Assembly: GCA_031002005.1 (NCBI GenBank)
Contig: CM061920.1
Coordinates: 117,480,095-117,544,094 of the forward strand
Direction of reading: 5' to 3'
Source: Vandiemenella viatica
Taxonomy: Eukaryota; Arthropoda; Insecta; Orthoptera; Morabidae
DNA: 64,000 bases
Notes under the pieces: generated by a model
What the model was told of the DNA's origin: nothing
Seen by the model: the letters and a program-made list of their open reading frames with translations, nothing else
The model's database searches: none
Translations under genes and position numbers: made by a program
Shown here: positions 1-10,770 of the stretch, piece after piece
Layout of the letters: every line of letters begins with the position of its first letter
How positions within the stretch are numbered: the first letter of the stretch is position 1

Positions 1-1212
1 CAATATCCGGTCATCTGGGATTTGTGAAGACCCTGGACCGAATCAGACGCAGGTATTACTGGAAGGGTCTCTACCGATCTGTCAAGCATTATGTGAGTCA
101 CTGTAAAGAGTGCCAGCGACGGAAACATGTGCCGCAATTACCTCCAGGTCATCTAGTACCAATTCCACCTGCAGCAGTTCCATTCCACCGAATTGGGATC
201 GACCTTTTGGGAGGTTCCCGAAGTCGACAACCGGTAACCGATGGATAATAGTCTGCACCGACTACCTCACGCGCTACGCTGTCACCAAACCTGTGCCGAC
301 TGCAGAAGCTCCAGAGGTTGCAAAATTTCTAGTAGAAGACATTATTTTGAAGCATGGAGCACCACGTGTGATGATATCCGATCGTGGAAAGGTATTCCAG
401 TCAAGACTAGTATCAGAGGTCATGTCAAGATGCGACGTTGTCCACAGGATGACAACTGCATACCACCCTCAGACAAACGGTCTCACAGAACGCTTCAACA
501 AGACATTAGCCGATATGCTGTCGATGTATGTGGATGTTGAGCAGAAGGATTGGGATACAATACTGCCAGTGGTCACATTTGCTTATAATACAGCAAGGCA
601 AGATACGACAGGCTTCACTCCGTTTTTTCTGCTCCATGGCCGTGAAGCTGAGACCACAATGGATACGCTGTTCCCATTCCAGCCGGACGACACTCAGGAT
701 GACTATATAAAACAGCTCATTACCAGGGTCGAAGAAGCAAGACAGCTGGCTCGCATACGAACACTGGCCACCCAGGAGAAGGGACCGTCAGCGGTATGAC
801 GGCAAGCACCGACCTGTTGCGTACAACCCAGGAGATCTCGTATGGATTTTTTACCCCTGTCCGGAAGGTTGGGCTATCAGAAAAGTTACTGAAGCGGTAC
901 TTTGGTCCGTATCGTGTCATACGCCGCCGGTCAGACGTCACATACGAAGTCGAGGATTATGAGCCGTCTTCGAAACGACGAAAGCGAAGGGACATTGTTC
1001 ACGTCCTCCGCATGAAGCCTTACTACAATCCTGACGAGCAGCTAGGCACAACCAGCTTCTTGTTCAAGGACTCTGAGGACGGTTTGGATACTGAGGAAGT
1101 CGGACAGGAAGATAATAGTACAAACAGGAGGGGCCCTCCAGAACTGCCATACAGAGGACCCACGACAAGATCAAGATCCAGGACACTTCAGCGTGCCCCA
1201 AAAGAAATCTAA
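1..1212 (+). pseudogene. Ty3/gypsy pol: integrase C-terminal part, frameshifted
   Basis: This is the 3' end of a Ty3/gypsy retrotransposon polyprotein; its 5' part lies outside the window. The order is an HHCC zinc finger (GHLG near base 16, HCKEC near 100-115), then the DDE catalytic core (first Asp in IGIDLL, second in ISDRGKVF near 385, Glu in NGLTERFN near 485), then a C-terminal domain with YFGPYRVI near 900-925. The product would insert the cDNA copy into host DNA. Three reading frames are used in turn: breaks fall near 215-230, near 780-784 and near 846-851. Each looks like a one-base gain or loss next to a short homopolymer, so the copy is either recently inactivated or mis-assembled. 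The frame ends at TAA about 35 bases before the LTR, as expected for an element without env. Family assignment is secure; the exact clade is not. Confidence 0.93.
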
Positions 1213-1230
1213 CAGCGGGACGCTGTTTTC

Positions 1231-1247
1231 CTCAGGAGAGGGAGCAA
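1231..1247 (+). promoter_or_regulatory. Polypurine tract of the gypsy element
   Basis: A purine-rich stretch (aggagagggagcaa) directly precedes the TG that opens the LTR. In LTR retrotransposons this primes plus-strand cDNA synthesis. Position and composition both fit. Confidence 0.7.
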
Positions 1248-1589
1248 TGCCGCATGAACGGCAGTGTACCGTCTGCGAGCATGGCGCAGCGGGTAGCGTC
1301 ACGAATTGCGGTACCGAAGGTCGCCGGTTCAATCCCGCCCACTGACAAAAATTATTTAATTCTGTTTATTATTTCCAGAAGATTCTACATGTTTCCTAAG
1401 GTCACTTGTTAACTACTCTTGTAATCTCTAGTACGTTCTATCTGTGTATAAGTAGAAGAGCATTCTGCCCAAGAGGCAGTCAGTGCTGCGTGTATGTTTG
1501 AGTTCTCAATAAACCTGTTCTCAGTTTAAGTGCTGTGTTCATTGACAAGTAACCTTCGAATTTACACCTGCCCCGGTTCCAACGCGACA
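1248..1589 (+). repeat. 3' LTR of the gypsy element
   Basis: The LTR is inferred from its position after the polypurine tract, a TGCCGC start and a GCGACA end that form short imperfect inverted termini, a TATA-like TATAAG near 1447 and an AATAAA polyadenylation signal near 1507. Length would be 342 bp. The partner 5' LTR is outside the window, so boundaries rest on motifs and not on alignment. An internal segment at 1275-1342 looks like a tRNA. Confidence 0.7.
1275..1342 (+). promoter_or_regulatory. tRNA-like segment with A and B boxes inside the LTR
   Basis: TGGCGCAGCGGG at 1282-1293 matches the RNA polymerase III A-box consensus, and GGTTCAATCC at 1326-1335 is close to the B box, 32 bases downstream, the spacing of a tRNA gene. 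The second arm forms a T-stem with a 7-base TTCAATC loop and one mismatch. It may be a SINE head inserted in the LTR or a tRNA-derived part of the LTR itself. A functional tRNA is unlikely because no good acceptor stem closes it. Confidence 0.6.
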
Positions 1590-2035
1590 ATATTTCTATC
1601 AGAAAAAACTTAGAACATTCACGATTCTTCAAAGTAAAAGGTATTATCTACTTAGGTACTTCTATTTCCATGATGAAAGAAAATAGTGCTTGTAGGTACA
1701 GGTGGAAGGCGTTCAGGTCTATAGATTGAACAAGCTGTAATGTAAGAGTCGTCGGCGTGAATTTTCTGGTTTATCTCTCAGAGTTCCCTGCATGGCATCC
1801 TGGTTTGGTCAAGTGATTATAATACGTCCATACAAATGATTAAACGTTAGAAGTAGGACTAATTCATCTTATTTCAATTTTAATCGCATCAGAATAATTA
1901 ATGCAACTTATAGAAGAGAATATTTGACACCGTTTCGTTACGAGATTCTTGCTTCCCGGTGAAACATGAATGCCTGTACTATTATTGGCTGGAAGGTAGT
2001 TCAGTCGGTTAGCTCAGACAGACCACACATTGTGC
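1590..2035. other. Unassigned AT-rich spacer
   Basis: No open frame, terminal repeat or tRNA-like sequence was recognised between the LTR and the next SINE fragment. A stretch near 1995-2010 resembles an A box but has no B box. Confidence 0.5.
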
Positions 2036-2140
2036 ATTAGCTTAATCCGGTAATCCTACCTGATACAGGGTATCTAGAGTTCTAGATGGAACCCGAACCA
2101 GACGAACAATGTAAGGCCCTGCCAGAGGTGAAGGAGCCGA
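2036..2140 (-). repeat. SINE family B, body fragment
   Basis: The segment from ttaatccggtaatcctacc to ctgccagaggtgaagg matches, with gaps, the body of the SINE at 63115-63372 (same phrase near 63170, and the ccagaggtgagg phrase near 63270). The tRNA head is missing, so this is a truncated old copy. Orientation is inferred from the complete copies. Confidence 0.6.
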
Positions 2141-2720
2141 AATTTTCCGGTAAATATTCGCTAACGAAATTCTTAAAGGTAAATACAACAGATAGGGCAT
2201 TAGTTACGATGGTACCTGAAACAAGTAGGAATATAGCTGCCCTGTGGCTATCCCGCACTGATACACACAGCTGGGCGCCAAGAACAAAGGGTTGTGGTCC
2301 ACAACAACGAGACGTTCCCTGCTTTCTATTTCCGGCAGAGAGCGGCGCACGCAGCCACCGCTATAGCAAAAAATGGCAGCCTTAACATAAAGACAGGCCA
2401 CGCTTCGTTTGCTCGCGCTATGGTACTCCGAGTGGAAAATCTCCGCGACTTTTATCTCCGCCTAATTGCAGGAAAGAGAGCGCCTTACGCGGCTGTCTGC
2501 GCACAACAGAGCGCGTAATCGGATGGCCTCCCTGTCCGCGTATACACGTGTCTTTCACGTAAAGCGTCCCAGACGAATCAGACAGGCAACAGGATGGTCA
2601 AAAGCGACTGTCGGATGGTCGCTGCTAAGCCCTTGCACTCTGCCTGTATCTGACAGAAACACCGCAGTTTCATCACTGAAATCAGGCACATGCCGTCCTT
2701 ACGTACACGGGTAGTGGGTC
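2141..2720. other. GC-elevated unassigned sequence
   Basis: Base composition is clearly richer in G and C than the surroundings, and short overlapping frames occur, but none shows a family motif or splice context that could be defended. It may be an old retroelement fragment. Confidence 0.4.
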
Positions 2721-2785
2721 CAAAACTACGTATCATAGATGGAATTGAAACAGAAAGAAAAAAACATATTTAACATACATTTTCA

Positions 2786-2884
2786 CATAAAAATTATTCC
2801 CCGGTGTTCTGCCGAACTACACGGCGTTTCGACAGCTTCCCCCACATTCTTCATCAGCAGTACTCCGGGAAAGAATCAATTCTC
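2786..2884 (-). mobile_element. 99-bp insertion with hammerhead-like motif
   Basis: A 99-bp segment is flanked by a perfect 13-bp direct repeat (acatacattttca at 2773-2785 and 2885-2897), which reads as a target-site duplication. On the minus strand it carries CTGATGA (2857-2851) and GAAAC (2830-2826), the two conserved core boxes of a hammerhead ribozyme. An outer stem pairs the sequence around 2858-2872 with 2796-2812, and a short GCCG/CGGC hairpin follows GAAAC. The expected cleavage triplet is not visible and stem II is weak, so activity is doubtful. Penelope-like retroelements are known to carry such motifs; a truncated copy of one is the likeliest origin. Confidence 0.5.
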
Positions 2885-3369
2885 ACATACATTTTCAGCT
2901 TTAGGTTAGTGTACTGTCTAAGGCAAAAAGCCAAATTTTAAAACCAGTCCAAAAACTTTTTGGATGATCAGAAATGATTTTAGAACTTCAAAATTCAATT
3001 CATAAAGGCTGTGTATTGTTTTTTTTCACATTTAAGGTATTTGTCAACATAGGTGTTTTTGTATAATCTTCATTTACTGTTAGTACGCTGGCTTGAATTA
3101 GTTAAAACGACCACAGATCTACAACATCTATACTCCGCAATTCATAAAAATCGCGACTGGCAGAGGGTAACTTGCACCAGACTAATCTCTACTCTATATC
3201 TACTATAAACCCGAAGGAAGAAAGAATTCATATATGAGCATCAGTTCGGTTCTTAATTTCTCTAATTTTATTTGTCTTTTCAGAGCGTCCCAAAAAGGTT
3301 GGTGGACGAAATGTTTCAAACGCACTAGTAAATAAAAGTGGATGTTATGTTTGCTAATAAAATCAAATG

Positions 3370-3857
3370 TCTGCCAGACAGTCTCAGTCCAGTCTATGTA
3401 TGAATTCTGTCACGATTTCTTAAGGGCTGTGACAAGCAGTCACGAATCGAGCGGCTCTTCTCTGTACTTTCTCTACCGCGTCAACCAATCCCTTGCCATA
3501 CGGATCCCAAACGGCAAAATAGCAGACCAAACGTGAACGATCGAGGGTTTTGACGCTATTAAAATTCTTCAAAATTCAACCTATCAGGAGGAGTATAGAA
3601 CTACCTTTAATTACAACTGAAGTTATGGGCAGGTCCCATTTCATGTTGCTTTGTGCTACTACGCCTAAATACTTCAGGGATCGACTAGATCAATAACTGA
3701 ATTGTTTACTTTGTACTTCGGAACAAACGAATTCTGTTTTTTAGTTATGAACGTTATGCAAGGGATTGGTTGACACGATAGATACAGTACAGGGAATAGC
3801 CGCTCGACTGCTTGCCACAGAATTCATACATAGACTGGACTGGGATTGTCTGGCAGA
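3370..3857. repeat. Inverted repeat, arms of about 105-135 bp
   Basis: The arm at 3370-3503 is repeated in reverse complement at 3755-3857. Bases 3370-3410 match 3857-3817 at 39 of 41 positions. A further block matches between about 3437-3503 and 3755-3816, and roughly 30 bases are extra in the left arm. The spacer is about 250 bp. It could be two copies of one dispersed repeat facing each other or the ends of a foldback element. No coding signal lies in it. Confidence 0.75.
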
Positions 3858-4084
3858 GACGGCGTAAGTTGACATTCGTCGCACCACGCCAAAACAACAT
3901 CCATATCACGCCAAATTGTTAGGTATTCGTCAGAATTCCTTACTTCCCTATAGACGAAGAATCAGCGTTGAATCTCAAACTGCTCTTAACGTTGCATGCA
4001 AGATCAATTTTAAAAATAAAGTAGATGTGATTCAATTACACTTCCTTAATTGACTCATTATGTAATATCCAGATTAGTACATTC

Positions 4085-4700
4085 CTCGCCGTGAACGGCG
4101 ACATATTGCGACCGACCAGTTTCCATTCACAAATCTGATTTGAAACACCGTACGGTTGTATGTTTCCTAAAAGACGGTTGTATAATAGAGAATCTAAAGC
4201 TATCTGGAAATCTCCAAAAAAAAAAATGCATTAACTTGTCAACATACATCAATACCTTTCATTGTCATGCGTAAATAGGGCCAACTGTGTAACACAAGAT
4301 CCGTTATTCCCAAACCCGTGTTGATTTGGTATAAGCAACTCGTTTATCCTAGAAACTTCATATTGTTCGTGCTCCAGGACTCCTCTGCAAACAGATATTA
4401 CAAATATGGGTCAATAGTTCCTGTGATACTTTCCATCTCCTATATTAAACGTACCATTTATTTTGCCAAAATTTGAGTCTGAAGGTACTTTCTTTCTCTT
4501 GTGTGGATTTATTGTTTGTATCAGAGAGAAACGGTTCCGTCACGTGTTGTGGAAATACTCTTACTAGGACACCATCGGGATCTGGCTGTTTCTCCCACTA
4601 CGGGAACTTTAATTGCTTTACAGTGCCTGCTGTATCTGTTAGTGACGAATCTATCTCTTATTCCACAAGGTGTAAAAACTGGTATATTATCCTTATTTTC
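4085..4700 (-). pseudogene. Decayed non-LTR retrotransposon reverse transcriptase
   Basis: Read on the minus strand, scattered frames give reverse-transcriptase signatures in the right order: PDGVLV near 4580, a YHRNY-PI segment near 4420 (NYRPIS in the family), PNQHGF near 4325 followed by SCVTQL, then GDFQIALDSLLYNRLL near 4200 (domain A, DFSKAFDTV in active copies), then YGVSNQI near 4150. Several stops and frame changes interrupt them, and the YADD box was not found. This is an old LINE copy, of CR1 or jockey type by general pattern. Confidence 0.75.
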
Positions 4701-5584
4701 ACAAGCGAAAGAATTTTTTTTAAAAAAAAAGGTTGCCTTTTTGCTGCTTTCGCTAATTTCATATACGCCTTGTATCGGTACAAATAAGAGATTCTTAAAG
4801 TAAAGTAATCTTCTGTTGCTATTGCTACATTCCTTGCAAAGCTGAAATAATTGTGATATTTTTGTTCTATCTCCTGATAATTTTATGATTCAAAGTGAAT
4901 CAGAATTACAAATCGACATCTTAGAAGGTTCGATCGTCCAGCTGTTGTGGCAGAGGTTGGTTTATTACAACTTCATCCAGTAGCATCGAAAATTTAAGTA
5001 AGTAATTTGTTCGTGCTCCATTTTCCCCAATCTGTAATAAATAAACCTGACCCTCTGCAAATTAAAATATAATAATTATGGCAGCTATATCATATGGTAA
5101 AGTCAATAATCTTTAGAATGATTTTTCCTTAAAAATAAATGAAAACTGTGGTTGTTCCTAAATCGGAAATTATTTCCTACTCCATCTTCAGCAGCAGATA
5201 CGCAATGAAGGATCGTGTTCTCTCATTCTGAAACTCACAGAAACTTGCATTAAAGATATTAGAAATACGGTATATGTGAGTGTACATTATTACTTTCCTT
5301 TACTTTAAGAAATCCCATCTTAATTCCATAAACCATTTCAATCAATTCTGTCTTTAGACGTTCCATGGAGATTCAGTTTTCTTTATGCAGTACATAATAT
5401 GCCATATAATTATGCACATAACTTTATATAAAGCAGTTAACAAAAACAATACATCTTTTATTCATACCTGGGGTGTGATAAAATCCAATAAGATTCATAT
5501 TTTCCTACTGATTTCTGAAGTCATTTATGTGCGTTTTTTTTTTTTTTTTTTTAATTATCATTTGGCTGTGGCATAAAGGTTCAA
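4701..5584. other. Unassigned AT-rich sequence with a T19 run
   Basis: Nothing coding was recognised. A run of 19 T at 5534-5552 could mark the tail of a minus-strand retrosequence, but no body could be tied to it. Confidence 0.4.
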
Positions 5585-5960
5585 GGATGAAGAATGAATT
5601 CCTTGATATTTTATGCTGAAGCAACCATTGAAGGTAAGAATGAGGACACAGCGAAATTACTGAATTACATAAACCAAATGCTGAGAAAGTAATCTGAACT
5701 AAACATAAACAAAATAAAGACAAAGGACAAGAAATGCGGAAGAAATAATAAATAGGGACAGCTGTAGTATAACAAGTTAGAGAGCTGTATCATTTATGGA
5801 GCGTAACTACAACTAATGGCGGAAAGGATAGAGTATCTGTAGTAATGTGTGAGAAGTGATGCCAATTATTGTCAGAAATTGATGCAGAACACGGAAAAAA
5901 GGTTTCTAAAACTTAAAGCATAGAACAAATGGAACACCAAAATAGTAACTATATACATGC
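5585..5960 (+). pseudogene. Possible LINE reverse-transcriptase remnant
   Basis: Plus-strand frames, broken by stops, give a run resembling the region after the YADD box of RTE-like elements: EGKNEDTAKLLNYINQML, then SELNINKIKTK, then a segment like a YLG motif followed by TNGGKDRV. The order fits the family but no catalytic residues are kept. Treat as a probable, not certain, fossil. Confidence 0.4.
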
Positions 5961-6009
5961 ATATCCTCTTTAGTAAAATGCATTAACTGAAGACTACGCG
6001 CTCGCGCTC

Positions 6010-7600
6010 CTCGATAGCTATTGGCTAGAGAACGGTGACGTCACGAGCCAGCCGTCAATCGCGAATTAACAGTGACCATAGTCATTAACAATCAGAGGTT
6101 AGGCGCGCAGTTAAATAGCTAAGTAACTGCTAATAAATCAATTGCCATAATACAGTCATTAATTTTTCTTTTAATACTATTTCATATTCAAAAGAATATG
6201 GAAATACTTTAGGGCTGAAAAAAACGTGGAACTACTTTTCAATAACTTGTCGGCTTAAATTAAACAGAGAATTCCACTTGTCATTCCAGCCTAGGCTAAA
6301 TTTTATGACCAAAGTTTATACACGTGTTAGCTATTAAATGAGCTTTAAGTTTAACTCTTTATGTAAATTTAAATCATCAACGTTACGACTTTGTATACGC
6401 GATGTGAAATTCATTACCTCACTTGATTTTTGCTTTCAGTGGCAGCATTTAGTATTTGCAACACGTGAATAAAATATTTTCTTCTTATTTCAAGAAAAAT
6501 ACAGAACTTACTTTATTTAACCAATTTAAATCGCAACAAACAGCTTTGAAATTCAACAACGATATTCTTGCAGCAAAATAACAGCCATCAGAGATATTAG
6601 AAATTAGTAATTGTGTGCACAGTTTAATACATTCGCTACTGCTATGAAATTAATTGCCACAATACAGTCATAAAGTTTTTTTAAAAAAAAATGTGGAAAA
6701 CGTTTCGCTGAAAAAAAACGTGGAACAACGAGTACTTTTCAGTAACATATCGCTAATGAAAGTATCAGTTAAGAAACTTAAATTTCTCATGGTCTCTGGT
6801 ACAACAACGAATGCCAAATGTCATTTCGGCCTAGGCTAAATATCAATTTAATTAGAACATTCTCTAATGTTGCTGTTTGATCAAAAGTCTATATATTACG
6901 GTTTATTTGCTTTTTACATATTTTACTGATCACTTTCGTTAGTGGTCTTTGTTCAAGTTTACTGTACGTGAGTTACTAGGTTATTTAAATTGGATATCAG
7001 GCAAAAAATGTTACCGAATCGAGTATTCTGACAATTGATTTCTTCGGAGTTGTTCAGCTATTTATTAATCTGGTATCTGTATAATTTCTACGGAAGAAAC
7101 TATGGCCAATGATTACAATATGAATGTTTTCTCAACCTCAAAAAAAAGGCTTGTATTTTAGCAAGTTCGAGTCGACGGCCTATGAAACAATTAAATGATA
7201 GCGCTATTGTCTCTGTCAATGTTTAATACGTCTATTAAAATTTCTGATTTCAGGCTCAGAGATTTTATTCACACTAACAAATTTTATTATTATTATTTTT
7301 GGCAGTAGATAAGAAACAATTGAGTTTATTAAAAACTCAGAAAGCTTACATGAAATGTACGTAATCGCAAAATGTACCTATCAGTCAAATAAATAAAAGT
7401 TATCCGTTTTTGATATTATACTATCCGTCATTTAAAGTAAAATCCTAGCCAATATTCCGATAATCTAACCAGAGTAAGGTACTCATATCACGAAAAATAT
7501 TATTAAAAATGATCCATATTAGTTTTTTCCTTATTAGCTTTTCCAGAATAAATTCATACTACCACCATAAGTGATACCCGTCGTTTTTGACGGACGTTAA
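6010..7600. repeat. Diverged repeat block, copy 1
   Basis: Segments at about 6136-6305 and 6645-6843 are diverged direct copies: both run from a caattgcca-aatacagtca phrase through gctgaaaaaaacgtggaa and tacttttca to a shared gcctaggctaaat. The block begins near a TGACGTCAC palindrome and an aggttaggcgcg phrase, both echoed at 13355-13450. The distal part near 7585 shares cgtttttgacgg with 13725. No coding sequence was seen. It looks like an old dispersed repeat with internal duplication. Confidence 0.5.
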
Positions 7601-8459
7601 AACTAGTAAAGTATAAAAGCTCATTATAACCTACCTAATGCTTACAGATGCATGTGAGACACTCCACAAACAAACTTCCCTAGAAAAAAAATCTTTTTTA
7701 GCTTAGTGCATTTAATAATTAACAATTCACACTACTGTTTATACAATTCCTTTAGTTAAATTTTGTGTGTAAATGAATTCATACTTTACAACTTGATACA
7801 ATAGGTATGCTTCTGGATTCACTCATTTTACGGTCAGATTTTTTTCCAATCCAACACGCATACCGGCTCTATCGTAGACACCAAACTGTCTCCTTCATCA
7901 AAGCCGGTAGTGCTAACCTTACTCTTTATTTCTAATGGATATCCCATAAACAGGTATCTATTTGAAACAGAAAATTATCACAAATAATGCTAAAACATTT
8001 AACATAAAATCGAGAGTGGATGTAAGCTGTTGCCTTCCAGCATGCTCTCTAAATTAAGAGCATAAAAATGAATTTGGTGAATAATCTAAAAAAATTGTGC
8101 ATAACGTTTTAAGCCATTATGAAATAGTTTTGTTAATGTAGATAGAACAGCTGAAGCAGAGATTTGTAGAGGAACACAACTTTTGGAGTACGTGAACAAG
8201 ATGATAACGCTCATTTGCTGCAACAGTGACATAACTAAAAAAGGTCAGTTTTATAGAAGGACCAATTGAAATATCTCGTGAGAAACAACTTTATGCATTC
8301 ACTAGAAAATAACTTAACTGCAAGTTTTATTGAAATAATACAATATAAAAGAAGGGAAAATGTATAGTATCGGTTGTAGTAATTACGAGAATGGTTCATC
8401 CTAAGATTATAACTCAAGAACAGCTCGTTTTTTAGATATGTCATTGTTGCAGCAAATTA
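7601..8459. other. Unassigned AT-rich sequence with a stem-rich patch
   Basis: At 7855-7922 the minus strand contains ACCGGC/GCCGGT as an outer pair, TGATGA, and an AGACA/TGTCT hairpin, a degenerate form of the motif at 2786-2884. The rest shows nothing recognisable. Confidence 0.35.
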
Positions 8460-8539
8460 AATACTAATAAATACTTATTATTATTCTCGAATCATACACA
8501 TCAAACATTTAAAAACATTGAACAAATTAACAGCTTTAA

Positions 8540-9105
8540 ACACATTTTGCCCAGTACTTCGCAACTTCAAGTGCATTCGGTGTTGCTCGAAACAGGTCAT
8601 CTTTGTCGCACGATGATCGGCACATAGGCACTCGAGCATATGGTTCATCGTTTGGTCCTCACCACATTCTCACTTAATATTGGTAGAATTAGTATAACCC
8701 CATTTCACTAGGTTTTCCTTGGATCTGCCCACCCCTGTTCGTAATCGATTTAAGGACCGCCAGACGTTCCAGTCCTCTGCGTGACCAGGTGGCAAGCGCT
8801 CTGCAACTGTCAGTTGTCCCGTGAAGTTTAGTGACCTTCATTTTCCACAACTGTACTTTTGCCTTATCAGGCGACCCAATTAGTTCCCGCGATGTTCTCA
8901 GGCAGCTTTTCCTAGACTTGAGTCTCTGGGCTGGTGGTGTATGGTCGTGCAGTGGATGAGCGCTTTCCCGTTCTACTTTTGTCCTCTCCTTGTTCGCAGC
9001 CACTTCTCTCCGGATACTGGGTGGTGCAATCCCCGAAAGCTGGTAAAGCCTGTCAACTGGGGTAGGCTTTAGGCAGCCTGTCACTAGTCTACAGGTGTTA
9101 TTGAG
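8540..9105 (-). pseudogene. LINE ORF2 C-terminal part
   Basis: The 131-residue frame at 8689-9084 begins at TGCLKPTPVDRLYQLSGIAPP and continues REVAANKERTK and HPLHDHTPPAQRLKSRKS, the post-RT region typical of jockey-type elements in insect genomes. Further left, in another frame, a cysteine/histidine-rich end (MNHMLECLC near 8640) is visible. It is separated from the palm by the SINE at 9115-9356 and by about 330 bp of frame-shifted sequence. Confidence 0.85.
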
Positions 9106-9114
9106 GGCTATATC

Positions 9115-9356
9115 TTTTTTTTTTTTATCTGCTTAATGTCTCTTAAACTGCGAGGTCTTTAGAGACGGGAAAGGATGGGGGGCAAGGAATGGGAAGGAAT
9201 TCGGCCATCACCTTTTGAATGAAGCATCCCGGCATTTGCCTGGAGTCATTTGGGAAACCATGGAAAACCCAAATCTGGATGTCCGGACGGGGATTCGAAC
9301 CGCCATCCTCCCGAATGCGAGGCCAGAACGCTAGCCGTTACACCACCACGCTCGGT
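9115..9356 (-). mobile_element. SINE family A, complete copy nested in the LINE
   Basis: The minus-strand copy has its tRNA-like head at the right (B box ggttcgaatcc at about 9290-9300; A-box region near 9340-9352), a body, and a poly-A tail seen as T runs at 9115-9127. It is flanked by ggctatatc (9106-9114) and ggctacatc (9357-9365), a 9-bp duplication with one change. It depends on a LINE machinery for movement. Tail phrase gcgaggtctttagagacggg defines subfamily 1. Confidence 0.92.
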
Positions 9357-9689
9357 GGCTACATCCACCTGTTTGGTGTGAGATGATGAGTACCAAACTG
9401 GGCATGCATATTCTGCTACAGATTAACAAAGGAATGTTTCTGATGTACGTATAGGTTGTGGTTGACTGCCCCACTGTAATCCTACTAGTTTGTGCAGTAA
9501 GTTGTTTCTTGTATATATCTTCATTTTGTAATTCATTCAGTGCTTCTTACATGTTAGGGTTCTGTCGAGTGTCACTCCCAGATATTTTGGGGTGTTGCAT
9601 GTCTGCAGTTCAATACCTGTCCATATTACTTTCGACTTACGCTGAGCTTTCCTATTTTTTAGGTGAAAGGCACACACTTCAGTTTTTCA

Positions 9690-9901
9690 AGGGTTAGGTC
9701 TTAAGTGATTTTTCCCTATAATAACTTGATAGGCCTTCAAGGGCAACAGACGAATTTCTTTCTACAACTTCAAGCTTTGTGCTCTGTGAGGCTAGAGCTA
9801 GGTCATCAGCGTACACGAAGCTCCTGGTAGCTGGATGTAATGGCTGATCATTTGTATAAGTGTTGAAAAGAATTGGGGCCAGTACTCTGACTTGAGGTAA
9901 A

Positions 9902-9941
<40 letters not shown>

Positions 9942-10770
9942 CCATCGGCTGCGCTGTCCTTGAAAGTGAACGAAGAACCTACGGTTCTGGAGAAGAATAG
10001 CGATGAGCTTGGTTAATCTGGTGGCCTTTGTTAGATTGTAGACCTTGTCAAGGAGTAGTTGGTGGTTAACAGTATCAGATACTGCTGAAAAGTCCACAAA
10101 GACCACACCTGTGGCCTTACGGGTCTCAAATCCATCCTCTATAAACTGTGTTAGGTTCAGCAGTTGCCCAGTACAACTTTTACCAGGACGAAAGCCAGCT
10201 TGCTGTGGTATAAGTTTAGGTTCAATCACAGGCTGGATACGATTCAGGATTAATCGTTCAAATATTTTGTAAAGATGACACAAGAGCTCTATAGGTCTAA
10301 AATATTTGGGGTTGTTCCCATCTATTCCAGGTTTCAGCAGCGCAATGACTCTCGTCCTACTCCACACCTTTGGAATTTGATATGTGCTCATACATTGGTT
10401 AAAGAGCTGTAGAACCCATTCTTTGGTTTTATATCCGAAGTCATCAAGGCTTGGCGATTTCCCTGTCTTGTACTCGTGTATAACTTTTTCCAGCTCTGAC
10501 GTATTGAAGGGCTCGGTGACGTTGTTCATCTCTTCCTCACTGTTTCTGTGTGTTTTACTTTGATTTTTAGATGGTCTACTTTTTTAATTTCCTTCCCGTT
10601 CATGAGCAGCTGATGTGCAATTTGGTTTGCATTGATGTTGGAATATCCAGTGATCTTCGATGGATCATTTTGAGACATTTTAGAAGTCTCGATACCTTGT
10701 GACTATCTCTCGTCAGGTCCAACTCTTCTAACGTCTTGATCCAGCGGTCTCTTTTTGCTGCACTTAAAGA
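9690..10770 (-). pseudogene. LINE reverse transcriptase, N-terminal and palm part
   Basis: From the right end the frames give a pre-RT segment (NINANQIAHQLL near 10620), then FNTSELEKVI, IPKVWSRTRVIALLKPG, the QQAGFRPGKSC box near 10195, domain A as VVFVDFSAVSD near 10090 (normally ending AYD), and FVYADDLALAS near 9800, which keeps the two catalytic aspartates. The product would copy the element's RNA into DNA at a nicked target. The frame is broken by a run of 32 T (9905-9936; poly-lysine in the minus frame) just before the GLPQ motif, and by a frame change there. Confidence 0.9.

Noticed and set aside
4473..4803. Two overlapping plus frames of about 100 codons, hydrophobic
   Set aside because: They are the opposite strand of the decayed LINE reverse transcriptase at 4085-4700.
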